A DNA stretch of 64,000 nucleotides from Clostridium hydrogenum (GCF_021432385.1 NZ_JAEACT010000002.1:1-64000); one strand, 5' to 3'; positions 53,376 to 61,890 are shown, numbered from the stretch's first letter. Numbers and translations: made by a program. Notes: generated by a model not told the origin, from the sequence alone.

Positions 53376-53570
53376 TTATGCTTTAATACTATTTAAACTT
53401 TTAAGTAGTTCTTCTACATCAATACCATGAACCATAGATGCTTCTTCTATGCTTTCCGCTTGAGATGCAGGACAACCAATACATCCCATACCAAAATCCA
53501 TAAGCATTTGAGCTGCTTCTGGTCCTATTCCTACAACATCTTTTATTAATGTTTCCTTTTCAACCTTCAT
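53376..53570 (-). CDS. DUF1858-type small redox protein
   Basis: 64 residues with the DUF1858 signature: DVVGIGPEAAQMLMDFGMGC, then IGCPASQAESIEEAS, carrying a CxxC (about 30-33). Such domains occur alone or beside hybrid-cluster (prismane) proteins and are thought to be redox active. It is first in a unit with the tandem BFD and cysteine-rich proteins (13 and 14 bases apart). A 13-bp palindrome TTACTTTTAGTAA lies upstream (53629-53641). Confidence 0.87.
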   Translation of the reverse strand: MKVEKETLIKDVVGIGPEAAQMLMDFGMGCIGCPASQAESIEEASMVHGIDVEELLKSLNSIKA

Positions 53571-53718
53571 CTATAAAACCTCGCTTTCGCACTTACTTTT
53601 ACTCTTGTTGTATTATTACAATATTTAATTACTTTTAGTAACCCGATATATTAATTATTGCATATTGCTTATAGTAAGTCAAGTTATTTATATTATAGTC
53701 AAAATATTCTTCATCATT

Positions 53719-54519
53719 TTATCGCCTTCTCATTAAATATTCCCTTAACCAATCAGGAAAATGCGCTATTAATTTATATAAAAATGGAACTGAAACTTTA
53801 TACCGTAAATTAAGCTTTCTTTTCAAAACTATATTACTTATAACTTTTGCGGTTTCCGTAGGACTCGCTTGTTTTTGATTTTTTCTATATTTAACATCGG
53901 ATTTATAAAAACGTGAATAAAATGATTTTTCATTTGACATAAGGCTATCTGAATTGTCAGACAAGGTCTTAAAAAAATTAGTTTTTATAGGTCCTGGTTC
54001 AATAACCGTTGACTGAATATTATAATCGTTTAATTCCAAGCGCAATGTATCACTTAATGCCTCAACTGCAAATTTAGATGCACAATAAGCCCCATTAATA
54101 GACTGAGCAAATTTCCCTGAAATTGAGCCAATATTTATAATCTTACCCGACTTTTTCTCTCTCATTTGTGGAATAACTGCTTGGATCATATTCATTATGC
54201 CAAACACATTAACCTCAAACATATTTTTAGCATCATCCACATTAATTTCTTCTAAAGCCCCTCGAATTGAATATCCTGCATTATTTATAAGAATATCAAT
54301 TTTATGAAATTGCAACATTACTTCCTTTATTGCTGCATTAATAGACTCCCTCTCAGTAACATCTATATGCAATTTTAAAGCAGCTTTCAAATCTCTTAAA
54401 GTTTCAACATTTCTTGCTGTTGCAATAACAGTGCAGCCCCTATCTGATAATGCTTCACACAATTCTCTGCCAATCCCTGTAGAACATCCAGTAATTAATA
54501 CAACTATTTCATTGTTCAT
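53719..54519 (-). CDS. Short-chain dehydrogenase/reductase
   Basis: About 266 residues: NAD(P)-binding TGCSTGIGRE (about 8-17), NNAGYSIRG, catalytic Ser in GSISGKFA and Tyr-x-x-x-Lys in YCASKFAVEAL (about 150-154). The C-terminus resembles the long-chain, membrane-associated SDRs. Substrate unknown. ATG 54519 has GGAGG upstream; the ORF extends 5 codons further. It is separated from the Crp/Fnr-type gene by a family 6 hairpin. Confidence 0.92.
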   Translation of the reverse strand: MNNEIVVLITGCSTGIGRELCEALSDRGCTVIATARNVETLRDLKAALKLHIDVTERESINAAIKEVMLQFHKIDILINNAGYSIRGALEEINVDDAKNMFEVNVFGIMNMIQAVIPQMREKKSGKIINIGSISGKFAQSINGAYCASKFAVEALSDTLRLELNDYNIQSTVIEPGPIKTNFFKTLSDNSDSLMSNEKSFYSRFYKSDVKYRKNQKQASPTETAKVISNIVLKRKLNLRYKVSVPFLYKLIAHFPDWLREYLMRRR

Positions 54520-54537
54520 AAAGATAACCTCCAATTA

Positions 54538-54612
54538 GGGGCTGTCACACTAAGATTATTTAATATGTAACTTTTAAAATTTATTTATAAAATAATTTTG
54601 TGTGACAGCCTC
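54538..54612. repeat. Family 6 hairpin element
   Basis: A 75-base hairpin: GGCTGTCACAC / GTGTGACAGCC at the base, AAGATTATTT / AAATAATTTT above. Its halves also flank the composites at 41275 and 50256. The strong stem between the Crp/Fnr-type gene and the SDR could also terminate or attenuate transcription. Confidence 0.75.
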
Positions 54613-54657
54613 AAAAACTTTTCTACATTATAAAACACTTGGAAGATCTCTTCATTA

Positions 54658-55257
54658 TCATTTGTTAATGTTTAATTTTTTTCTTATTCTACTAAGTGAT
54701 ACAGGAGTTATTCCTAAGTAAGATGCTAAATAGCATTGTTTAATTCGCCTTTCTAAAGCTGGATATTTAGAAATAAACTTTTTATATCGTTCTACACTAT
54801 TTAATAATTTAAAGCTGCTTGCATGCTCTTCTTTCATGACAAGAGTTTTATCAATCATTTTTTTATAAAATAAAAGCAGATTATAATTTCCTTCAACTAC
54901 CTTCTCAAAGTCTGAAATCTTGGCTACAAGAATTTCGCTATCTTCCAACGCTTGTATATAATATTCAGCTTCTTTTTGAAAAAGATGTGCCTCATAAGAA
55001 AATAATATTCCACCTTCCATATAAAAATATTTTGTTATATCATTTCCCGCCTTATCAATGTAATAGGAACGAAAAACTCCCTTAGAAATAAAACCCATTT
55101 CAGTAGATCGTTCACCAGCCTCCAAAAAATGCATTTCCTTTTTTAATGTCCTTGGTTGAAAAATATCTCGAAGCAAAAAAATGCTTTTTTCATCAATATT
55201 GGCACTATTATTTTTCAAAAGCTTTAGCCATAAATCGTTATATAGATTATCATTCAT
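54658..55257 (-). CDS. Crp/Fnr-family transcription regulator
   Basis: About 199 residues: cyclic-nucleotide-binding-type beta barrel (about 25-115, EMHFLEAGERSTEMGFISKG), dimer helix and a C-terminal helix-turn-helix (CYLASYLGITPVSLSRIRKK, about 172-191). No cysteines at an Fnr-type Fe-S site are seen, so it is not a classic Fnr. Start ATG 55257 follows GAGG; the longer frame runs into a family 2 repeat. Confidence 0.87.
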   Translation of the reverse strand: MNDNLYNDLWLKLLKNNSANIDEKSIFLLRDIFQPRTLKKEMHFLEAGERSTEMGFISKGVFRSYYIDKAGNDITKYFYMEGGILFSYEAHLFQKEAEYYIQALEDSEILVAKISDFEKVVEGNYNLLLFYKKMIDKTLVMKEEHASSFKLLNSVERYKKFISKYPALERRIKQCYLASYLGITPVSLSRIRKKLNINK

Positions 55258-55288
55258 ACAAAACCTCATTGTCTTTAGAATATTTATA

Positions 55289-55392
55289 TATAGATAAACC
55301 ATTTCAACTATTAAAATTCATGTGCATCATAATGCCCAGAAGACGGCATTTTGATACAAATAAATTTTAAGTTTCAAGGTGGTTTATCTTTA
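55289..55392. repeat. Family 2 hairpin element
   Basis: Opens TAGATAAACCATTTCAACTA and closes GTTTCAAGGTGGTTTATC; tip AATGCCCAGAAGACGGCATT. Upstream of the Crp/Fnr-type gene, in the same direction as the copy at 55448. Confidence 0.85.
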
Positions 55393-55403
55393 GTATATCA
55401 TAT

Positions 55404-55443
55404 AAAAAACCTGCATAAGACATCTTAACGAAGTCATGCAGGT
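55404..55443 (-). terminator. Terminator of the hydrolase gene
   Basis: ACCTGCAT / ATGCAGGT with an inner GAC/GTC pair, followed by a T run on the minus strand; between two family 2 repeats. Confidence 0.82.
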
Positions 55444-55447
55444 ACTT

Positions 55448-55551
55448 ATAGATATACCAGCTCAACTATTAAAATTCATATGCACCAAAATGCCTAGAAG
55501 ACGGCATTTTGGTACACATAAATTTTAAGTTTCACAATGGTATATCTTTAA
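55448..55551. repeat. Family 2 hairpin element
   Basis: Opens ATAGATATACCAGCTCAACT and closes TTTCACAATGGTATATC; tip AATGCCTAGAAGACGGCATT. Directly after the hydrolase stop codon. It and 55289-55392 flank a terminator. Confidence 0.85.
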
Positions 55552-55553
55552 TT

Positions 55554-56303
55554 CTATAATTTCATAATAGCTTTTTCTTCTAAGTGTTTAAGTGCTTCTG
55601 GTGTATGTGTTGAAAGATAAACAGTTGGATTATTTTTTATAAATTCTCTTACATTTTCAAGAGTTTTCTTGGCAGCTTCTTTATCTTCAAACACAATAGA
55701 TAATTTATTTTCTAAAAGTGCAGCATCAGTATAAGTTACATCCCCATGCATCATATAGAATATACCGTCTTTTTCTGCAATTACAATTGAATTTCCATTA
55801 GTATGTCCTGGTGCTGAAACAAGATATATACCTTCTGCAATCTTTTCACTTTTATCAAAATTGTGATATGAACCATCCTTAAATGCAACTCTTACTACAT
55901 TTTCACCAGTTAATTTCAAATCATCTGCTTCTTTTTCTGAAAGATAAATCTTGGCATTAGGAAAACTTCTTAATTCTCCAGAATGATCTGGATGTTTATG
56001 AGTTAATAATATTTTAGTGACTTGTTCCTTTTTATATCCAAGTGAATCTAATGCAGACAAATAATCTTGAAGCTTACGTCCTTGATATATTTTTTGTCCT
56101 TCCTTTGGCGGCATCTCTGGTAACTCTGACGGAACACTTGTATCTACTAAAATAACTTCTTTTCCTGTATCGATAAGATAATTTTGAAGACTAGATGGAT
56201 ATTGTTTTGTCTCATCTAACATAGCTTTATCTCCACTACCTCCAAAAGCAAAATCCTGTGTCATAAATCCACCCTCATACAATTTAACAGCTTTAATTTC
56301 CAT
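55554..56303 (-). CDS. Metallo-beta-lactamase-fold hydrolase (lactonase-like)
   Basis: 249 residues. Zinc-binding motif LTHKHPDHSG (HxHxDH, about 101-110), VSAPGHTNGNS (about 158) and MHGDVTY (about 188), with STHTPE near the end, as in AHL-lactonase (AiiA)-type enzymes. Quorum-quenching or other lactone/ester hydrolysis are possibilities; the substrate is not certain. The start has AAAGGAGG. Two palindromes overlap its promoter, suggesting a MarR-type repressor. Confidence 0.88.
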   Translation of the reverse strand: MEIKAVKLYEGGFMTQDFAFGGSGDKAMLDETKQYPSSLQNYLIDTGKEVILVDTSVPSELPEMPPKEGQKIYQGRKLQDYLSALDSLGYKKEQVTKILLTHKHPDHSGELRSFPNAKIYLSEKEADDLKLTGENVVRVAFKDGSYHNFDKSEKIAEGIYLVSAPGHTNGNSIVIAEKDGIFYMMHGDVTYTDAALLENKLSIVFEDKEAAKKTLENVREFIKNNPTVYLSTHTPEALKHLEEKAIMKL

Positions 56304-56401
56304 AATTCAAAATCCTCCTTTAAATTTAAACCATAATTTTTTTATAATAAATTTATAAAATATTTTCTTAACTTGCTATTCTATTATCATTTCAATTGAC
56401 T

Positions 56402-56438
56402 ACAATCTAATTGTACACAATTTAATTGTTTTTGTCAA
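56402..56438 (-). promoter_or_regulatory. Promoter with two tandem operators
   Basis: Minus strand TTGACA (56433-56438), 17 bp, TACAAT (56410-56415). ACAATCTAATTGT (56402-56414) and ACAATTTAATTGT (56417-56429) are two 13-bp palindromes, centred 15 bp apart, across the -10 and the spacer. The form is like sites of OhrR/MarR-family repressors; it differs from the operator of the MarR gene at 49.7 kb. Confidence 0.72.
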
Positions 56439-56489
56439 TAACAAACCAAAAAATTTTTTAAGTTAGGCATATTAAAGAAAATATACTGT

Positions 56490-56535
56490 AAAAAAACAAA
56501 ACAGCAATAGCACTTTTAAATGTTATTACCGTTTT
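56490..56535 (-). terminator. Terminator of the PAP2 gene
   Basis: ACAGCAATA pairs with TATTACCGT with two G-U pairs, followed by Ts on the minus strand. It shares its CAGCAATA stem with the terminators at 57742 and 60336. Confidence 0.6.
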
Positions 56536-56555
56536 AGGTACCTATATAGATCCTT

Positions 56556-57215
56556 TTATTGCTCTTCGTAGGCTACTCCTTGTTTTTCTCGATGCAGTTT
56601 TGGAAGCTTATAAATAACTAAATAAATTATACCTGCAAGTATCATGCCCCCGATAACATCTATTATAGAATGTTGTTTTATAAATACAGTTGAAGCGCAA
56701 ATCAATAAGGATGCCATTAGTGATAATTTCTTCACCAATTTTTTTTCTTTTAATTTTTCACAATTTATTAGACAAATATGAACTCCAAGTGCATTACAAA
56801 CATGAATGCTTGGAAATACATTGTTTGTACCATCATGATTATAAATAAAATTAACCATATGAGAAAATATATCATCACCTTTCACCATTGGCCTTGGAAA
56901 TTGTGCATTTGGATAAAATATGAAAACTATAAAGGATATAACCATTCCTAACGAAAGAAATAGCTCCAATTTATAAAAATCTTTTTTTGATACAAATCCA
57001 AGATACAAAAGTCCAATAGCCATATACGCAAACCAAAAATAATAAGCTAAAACAAACTGTCTTACAAAAGGTATTTTTGCATCTAAATGCGCTTCCATTA
57101 TATGCTTTGGAATTATTGTTTTCTTTAAATAAAAAAACCATAGTGTTAAAAATAGAAATATGAAAGCAGATAAAAAATGCTTATATTTTTTAATAAAATT
57201 TTTCGCATGTAACAT
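56556..57215 (-). CDS. PAP2-family membrane phosphatase (second)
   Basis: 219 residues with about six helices. Signature pieces: FPRPM (about 110), PSIHVCNALG (about 140-149) and KQHSIIDVIGG (about 183-193). The variant PSIHV and missing K-x6-RP start place it with inositol-phosphorylceramide-synthase-like PAP2 proteins. Acts on a lipid-linked phosphate; substrate unknown. It overlaps nothing but starts 3 bases from the broken CPBP gene, which probably shared its promoter. Confidence 0.85.
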   Translation of the reverse strand: MLHAKNFIKKYKHFLSAFIFLFLTLWFFYLKKTIIPKHIMEAHLDAKIPFVRQFVLAYYFWFAYMAIGLLYLGFVSKKDFYKLELFLSLGMVISFIVFIFYPNAQFPRPMVKGDDIFSHMVNFIYNHDGTNNVFPSIHVCNALGVHICLINCEKLKEKKLVKKLSLMASLLICASTVFIKQHSIIDVIGGMILAGIIYLVIYKLPKLHREKQGVAYEEQ

Positions 57216-57218
57216 AAT

Positions 57219-57676
57219 TTAATTGTCCTTTCTAAACCTTAATATTACAACCATTATAAATAATAAACTTGCCCATAAAACACCTTCAATTATCTGATTA
57301 CCTCTTGAAATTACATCTGTTGCCTTGGTATAAATTAGAACATTAAATAATCCATGAGTTACTGAAGTACAGATAAGTGAAGCTGATTTTTCTCTCATAT
57401 AGCATAGTAGTATACCAAATGAGACTAAAATACATGTGTGTATAATAAGACCTTTTATTAAATTACCAGGATACATTAGACCGTCAAATATTTGTGGAAA
57501 ATGAAATACAGACCAACATATTCCAATGAATAAATAACTAATAAAAGTATTTTTTAATATTAGTCGACTTTGCAAAAAACCACGCCAATAATTTTAAAAA
57601 TACAAAAAGCTAGATATGTTATTCCATATACAATACTTAAGTATACTAAGATTTCCCTTCTGGAATTACTTTCCAT
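57219..57676 (-). pseudogene. Broken CPBP-family intramembrane protease
   Basis: A start (ATG 57676 with GGAGGTG) opens MESNSRREILVYLSIVYGIT, a usual CPBP start, which stops after 38 codons. In another frame LQSRLILKNTFISYLFIGIC continues the family C-terminal half, with WSVFHFPQIF and THGLFNVLIY (the second and third motifs). The EExxxR motif and several helices between are missing, so an internal deletion plus frameshift destroyed the gene. The CPBP family includes CAAX-like proteases and bacteriocin-immunity proteins. Confidence 0.75.
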
Positions 57677-57741
57677 AGCCCACCTCCATTCACATCCATT
57701 TACTTATATTATATATCAATTTTATTCCAAGTAAAAATTTA

Positions 57742-57783
57742 TAAAAAAAACAGCAATAATACTCATTAATATTACTACTGCTT
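57742..57783 (-). terminator. Terminator of helD
   Basis: AACAGCAATAATACT pairs with AATATTACTACTGCTT with one mismatch and is followed by a T run on the minus strand. Confidence 0.75.
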
Positions 57784-57823
57784 AAGGCATATTAAAAATC
57801 ATGAAGAAATTAAAAGTACCCCT

Positions 57824-60073
57824 TTATTTACAGTAATAAATTTTCTTAATTAATTGTGTGAGCTTGCCAGAATAATATATGCATAAAACATGAAGTGCTC
57901 TTGTGCAAACCGTGTAAAGCAGCAGTTTTTCTTCCTCACAACTATAATTTTCATCTCCTACATTATATACAAGCACCGCATCAAACTCCAAGCCTTTAGA
58001 AAGATATGACGGAATTACTAGTGTACCATTTACATATTCATCATCATCCCTCATAATTACCTTTACATCAACCTTCCCCTGTAAAAAATTGTATACCTCC
58101 TCTGCTTCTTTTACGGTTCTCGTTATAATACCAATTGATTTGTAACCTTTCTCATTATATTCTTTTATATCTTTAAGAATTCTTTCTTTTATAGCCTCAT
58201 TATTTATAAAACCACGAATTAAAGGTTCCTCACCACTTCTTTCCACACATTCATCATAAATTTCCTTATTAAGTAGCTTTCTTGAAAACTTAGTAATCTC
58301 CATTGTTGATCTATAGCTTTTGGTTAAATTTATTATGCAGGTATCATCTTTTGAAAATATATTGGATATATTACCATAATCTCCTACGTTCATAAATGGA
58401 TTAATAGATTGCTGCAAATCACCCAGTATAGTAAAGCTAGCAGAAGGAAAAAGCTTATAAAAGATTTCATATTGTAAAGGTGTATAATCCTGTGCTTCAT
58501 CAATAATAACATATTTAATTTCTGATATTTTTGAAATATCTCCAAGAGCAATCTTTAAATATAAAAGTGGTGGCTGATCTTCATAATTAAGCCTTCGAAC
58601 TTTTAAATTTTCCAAAGTATAGCTTTTAATTTGATCAATTTCTGTCTCATTGTATTTATTATTGGTATAGAAAAATTCAAGTTTCTCAAAAAATTTTTTA
58701 TAGATGTCTAGCAAATCCAATTCTGTTATACTATTAATTTCATAATAAACATCTTTCATTTGCTCTTTTACAATAATCGTACTTCGTTTCATGATTTCTA
58801 CTTCATCTATATAAGCATCCGACTCTTTAAGTTCACTTCTCACTTCTTCTCTCAGTTGTTTTTCATAAGGTTCTAAAAGAAATAAAATTCTTTCTCTAAT
58901 TTTTTGAAGTCTTCTTTTTATTGGAAGCTGTTTATAGTCTTTAAAAAATAATTCTTCTATGCCTTTTGAGGAAATTATTAAATTACCCCTGAAAATTATA
59001 TCAGTAAATTTTCTATCCGACTTTTCTAAATAAGCTACATATTGTTTTAGTATATCTACAAATTCCGCAGAAGCTTTAAATTTTATATTGCTCATCCTTA
59101 TTTGATAAAGAGCTTTTTTCTTAGCGCCAAGAATATATTCCATCATTTCACAATAGTTTTCCTTTATAAACTTACTGCCTAAAGCAACATCCATATATTC
59201 CTTAAATGTTGTCTGGTGCATATTATCTTCTCCAAGCTGCGGAAGCACATTAGAAACATAATCATTAAAAATATTATTTGGAGAGAATATTACTATATTT
59301 TGAGCCTTTATCTTATCTCTATGTTTATATAAAAGATATGCAATTCTATGAAGAGCAATAGAGGTCTTTCCACTTCCAGCAGGACCTTGTACAATCAAAT
59401 TTTTGTACCGCTCATTACGAATCACTTTATTCTGCTCCTTTTGAATAGTTGTTACTATTGTCTTCATCTTACTATCTGTGCTTTTACTCAAAATATCTTG
59501 AAGCACTTCATCATCTATCTTAAGATTACTGTCGAACATATACCAAAGCGTACCATTGCTAATTTTATACTGTCTTTTAAGAATAAGCTTTCCATCTACA
59601 ATTCCTTCTGGACACTCATAGCTTGTCTCACCGATTTCGCAATCATAAAACATGCTGGAAATTGGTGAACGCCAATCATATATGAGAATATCGTAATCAT
59701 CGTTAATAAGGTTTGACATTCCAATATAGCACTTCTCTACTTTTTCATCACCGTTTTCCCAAAAATCAATTCTTCCAAAGTAAGGTGATAACATCATTCT
59801 CTGATACTTTTCCTCAAGTCCTCTAGTAAATTCATGGTTTCTCTTCTCTATTTTCATTGTATTGATATATTGCATAAAATCTACAATTTCCTGAAGTCCA
59901 TTGCTCACAGAAACAGGCCCTACCTCCTGCCAAAGTTCTCTCTGTGTTTCAATAGCATCTTTTTTAAACTTTTCTTTAAAATCACGTTTTTCATTATACT
60001 GTTTTTGAACCTCTTTAAGTACCTCCTGCAGCCATCCATTTTCAAGCTTCCATTCAACATCGCTTCTGTTCAT
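57824..60073 (-). CDS. helD: HelD-like RNA-polymerase-associated helicase
   Basis: 749 residues, close to Bacillus HelD (774). A charged N-terminal coiled coil (about 1-70) is followed by UvrD-like helicase motifs: Walker A GPAGSGKTSIALHR (about 232-245), KYVIIDEAQDYTPLQYEI (about 522-540), GDLQQSINPF, LTKSYRST and SYLSKGLEFDAVLVYN. HelD removes RNA polymerase from DNA after termination. The start is supported by GGGGGGAT. It lies alone next to the plus-strand small RNA candidate. Confidence 0.9.
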   Translation of the reverse strand: MNRSDVEWKLENGWLQEVLKEVQKQYNEKRDFKEKFKKDAIETQRELWQEVGPVSVSNGLQEIVDFMQYINTMKIEKRNHEFTRGLEEKYQRMMLSPYFGRIDFWENGDEKVEKCYIGMSNLINDDYDILIYDWRSPISSMFYDCEIGETSYECPEGIVDGKLILKRQYKISNGTLWYMFDSNLKIDDEVLQDILSKSTDSKMKTIVTTIQKEQNKVIRNERYKNLIVQGPAGSGKTSIALHRIAYLLYKHRDKIKAQNIVIFSPNNIFNDYVSNVLPQLGEDNMHQTTFKEYMDVALGSKFIKENYCEMMEYILGAKKKALYQIRMSNIKFKASAEFVDILKQYVAYLEKSDRKFTDIIFRGNLIISSKGIEELFFKDYKQLPIKRRLQKIRERILFLLEPYEKQLREEVRSELKESDAYIDEVEIMKRSTIIVKEQMKDVYYEINSITELDLLDIYKKFFEKLEFFYTNNKYNETEIDQIKSYTLENLKVRRLNYEDQPPLLYLKIALGDISKISEIKYVIIDEAQDYTPLQYEIFYKLFPSASFTILGDLQQSINPFMNVGDYGNISNIFSKDDTCIINLTKSYRSTMEITKFSRKLLNKEIYDECVERSGEEPLIRGFINNEAIKERILKDIKEYNEKGYKSIGIITRTVKEAEEVYNFLQGKVDVKVIMRDDDEYVNGTLVIPSYLSKGLEFDAVLVYNVGDENYSCEEEKLLLYTVCTRALHVLCIYYSGKLTQLIKKIYYCK

Positions 60074-60121
60074 AATATCCCCCCATTTTGATAAATAATG
60101 AAATATTTTTTCGCAGTACTA

Positions 60122-60150
60122 TTGACATCGTCATAATAATAGTGTATAAT
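60122..60150 (+). promoter_or_regulatory. Perfect sigma-A promoter of an orphan transcript
   Basis: TTGACA (60122-60127), exactly 17 bp, TATAAT (60145-60150), pointing away from helD. No protein-coding gene with a binding site follows on this strand, only hairpins with T tracts. Confidence 0.75.
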
Positions 60151-60156
60151 TTAACT

Positions 60157-60262
60157 GTAAACTTGTATAATGTATTATTATAAGTGATACTTGTTTAGTG
60201 TATCATTTTTATTTCGTTATGTCAATATAGTGGCATTTGTCGATGGGCAAGTGTCTTTTTTG
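60157..60262 (+). ncRNA. Candidate small RNA, about 105 nt
   Basis: Starts 7 bases after a perfect promoter. It contains two hairpins: TGATAC / GTATCA followed by T5 (60185-60211) and GGCATTTG / CAAGTGTC (two G-U pairs) followed by T6 (60232-60262). The transcript may end at the first or second. Only 4-5-codon ORFs are present. No known class was recognised. It lies between helD and the 34-residue CSC protein, on the opposite strand to both. Confidence 0.6.
60232..60262 (+). terminator. Terminator of the small RNA candidate
   Basis: GGCATTTG (60232-60239) / CAAGTGTC (60248-60255) with two G-U pairs is followed by TTTTTTG. A shorter hairpin with a T tract ends at 60211. Confidence 0.65.
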
Positions 60263-60335
60263 TTACCGCATATCTTGGCTATCGCATGATTATTTTGTTC
60301 CATTTTTTTCTTTTAATATTATCCTCATTAATAAA

Positions 60336-60375
60336 AGTAAAAAGCAGCAATAATATTCTTTGATATTATTGCTGC
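60336..60375 (-). terminator. Terminator of the CSC small protein gene
   Basis: GCAGCAATAATA (60344-60355) and its perfect reverse complement (60364-60375), then TTTTTACTTTT on the minus strand. Confidence 0.8.
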
Positions 60376-60490
60376 TCCTATGTTATTATCTATATTAGTT
60401 TGTGGATTCATTATATATTATACGATTTTTCTTGTCCAACCTGCATTACACTTTCCATAACTAAGCTTACCTTAGGAATATACTACTTGA

Positions 60491-60595
60491 TTAATCTTTT
60501 TTATTTGTCTTTTTAGTATGCTTACTCTTTTTATTATTTTCCTTCTTTTCCTTTTCTTGTTGACTTGCACAAGAGCACTCATGTTTTTCACCCAT
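60491..60595 (-). CDS. 34-residue lysine-rich CSC protein, unknown
   Basis: Starts MGEKHECSCASQQEKEKKEN; the rest is nearly all K, N, S, T, H and D. The ATG has a full AAGGAGGTAGC at proper spacing and the gene ends before a clear terminator, so it is likely real. The CSC pair could bind metal or be modified; the basic tail could bind nucleic acid. I do not recognise the family. It was too short for the usual ORF cut-off. It lies between helD and a membrane-protein gene, both on the same strand. Confidence 0.72.
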   Translation of the reverse strand: MGEKHECSCASQQEKEKKENNKKSKHTKKTNKKD

Positions 60596-60759
60596 AGCAC
60601 TGCTACCTCCTTATATTCCTATAGTATACATAATAGTCATTCAAACTATTACGTTCCTAAAATAAAAATTTAATCATAGTATGACACTGCTATTTTGTCC
60701 AAAATCTAAATTATAATGCAATGAAATTAATAGCAAAATTTAAATAAGTAAATCCTCAC

Positions 60760-61575
60760 CTATTTAGGCCAAAAAAGATTATGATTAAATTTAAATGAAA
60801 TATTACTGCATTTCAATTTTAAATTTGCTAAAAAGGCGTTGAGTTCATTTTTAGCATTATTATCATACATAATAGTAGCTCTACCTACCAATTTAGAATT
60901 TTTATCATATATTTTGATATAATATCCACCAGTACCATAACGACCTTGCTCAAATTTAACTGAAGCCTTTGTAATATCATTATAATCAGTAGCTGTACAT
61001 GTAAAAGGTGTAAATTTAACTAAAAATCTTTTTGTAAACTTGGAACCATAATAATCCTTTAAAGTTATAACTTCTTCTTTTAATTTTTCAGCTTCTGTTT
61101 CAGATAAAGAATTAATTATATTTTTAAACTTGATAATTTCTCCCTTTAGTGACAAGAAATTAATTATACTAAAAAGCAAAACAATACCTATCAGCATTAC
61201 AATTTCAATCATAAAGTCTTTCATCTCTAAAATTTGATCTAAAGGTACGTTCAAAAAACATACAATCACAATAATTAAAAATATCAAAACTAAAACAAAA
61301 TATAATTTTGTTTCTTTTGTATCTCCCTCTTCTAAAAATTCATAAAGATTTCTAGTGGTTGCAGCGTGATATACAAATTTCACTGCAATAAATAGTGACA
61401 TGCAACCACACAATGCTCCAAAACCTACATTATAACAATTATATATATTTGCTGCTGGAGCCGTAAAAAGCATACCCATTACAAAAAATAAAAACATTAA
61501 ACTAAAGAGTATAGGAGGAATGATTATCCAATTCTTTAATCTAGCTTTTCTATAGTTTTCTAAATAAGATAACAT
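60760..61575 (-). CDS. Membrane protein with soluble C-terminal domain, unknown
   Basis: 271 residues. Four hydrophobic helices (about 19-38, 46-66, 91-109, 121-142), then a soluble region with a helical stretch (about 150-180) and a beta-rich end (TGGYYIKIYDKNSKLVGRAT, about 225-245). I do not recognise the family. It stands alone before a family 2 repeat. Confidence 0.75.
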   Translation of the reverse strand: MLSYLENYRKARLKNWIIIPPILFSLMFLFFVMGMLFTAPAANIYNCYNVGFGALCGCMSLFIAVKFVYHAATTRNLYEFLEEGDTKETKLYFVLVLIFLIIVIVCFLNVPLDQILEMKDFMIEIVMLIGIVLLFSIINFLSLKGEIIKFKNIINSLSETEAEKLKEEVITLKDYYGSKFTKRFLVKFTPFTCTATDYNDITKASVKFEQGRYGTGGYYIKIYDKNSKLVGRATIMYDNNAKNELNAFLANLKLKCSNISFKFNHNLFWPK

Positions 61576-61617
61576 AATATCTCCCCCAACATATTTTAAT
61601 AATTTATTTTAAGCAAT

Positions 61618-61722
61618 TATAGATATACCAGCTCAACTATTAAAATTCATGTGCACCATAATGCCCAGAATACGGCATTTTGGTACAAATAAATTTTAAG
61701 TTTCGCAGTGGTTTATCTTTAA
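61618..61722. repeat. Family 2 hairpin element
   Basis: Opens ATAGATATACCAGCTCAACT and closes TTTCGCAGTGGTTTATC; tip AATGCCCAGAATACGGCATT. Between the membrane protein gene and the flavin-reductase pair. Confidence 0.85.
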
Positions 61723-61890
61723 TACGGGAAGTCATATTGTAAAACTTGGTTCTCTCTGATATATTTTTAGATTCTTCTAAAGCTATTCTCATTTTGTGCA
61801 ACCTCAGTTGTAGAAAGGTTGTTATTGATAGTATAAAGTATGTTTTCTAATAATTCAACTTTCCATATATCTTCATTTCCTTTTATTAGT

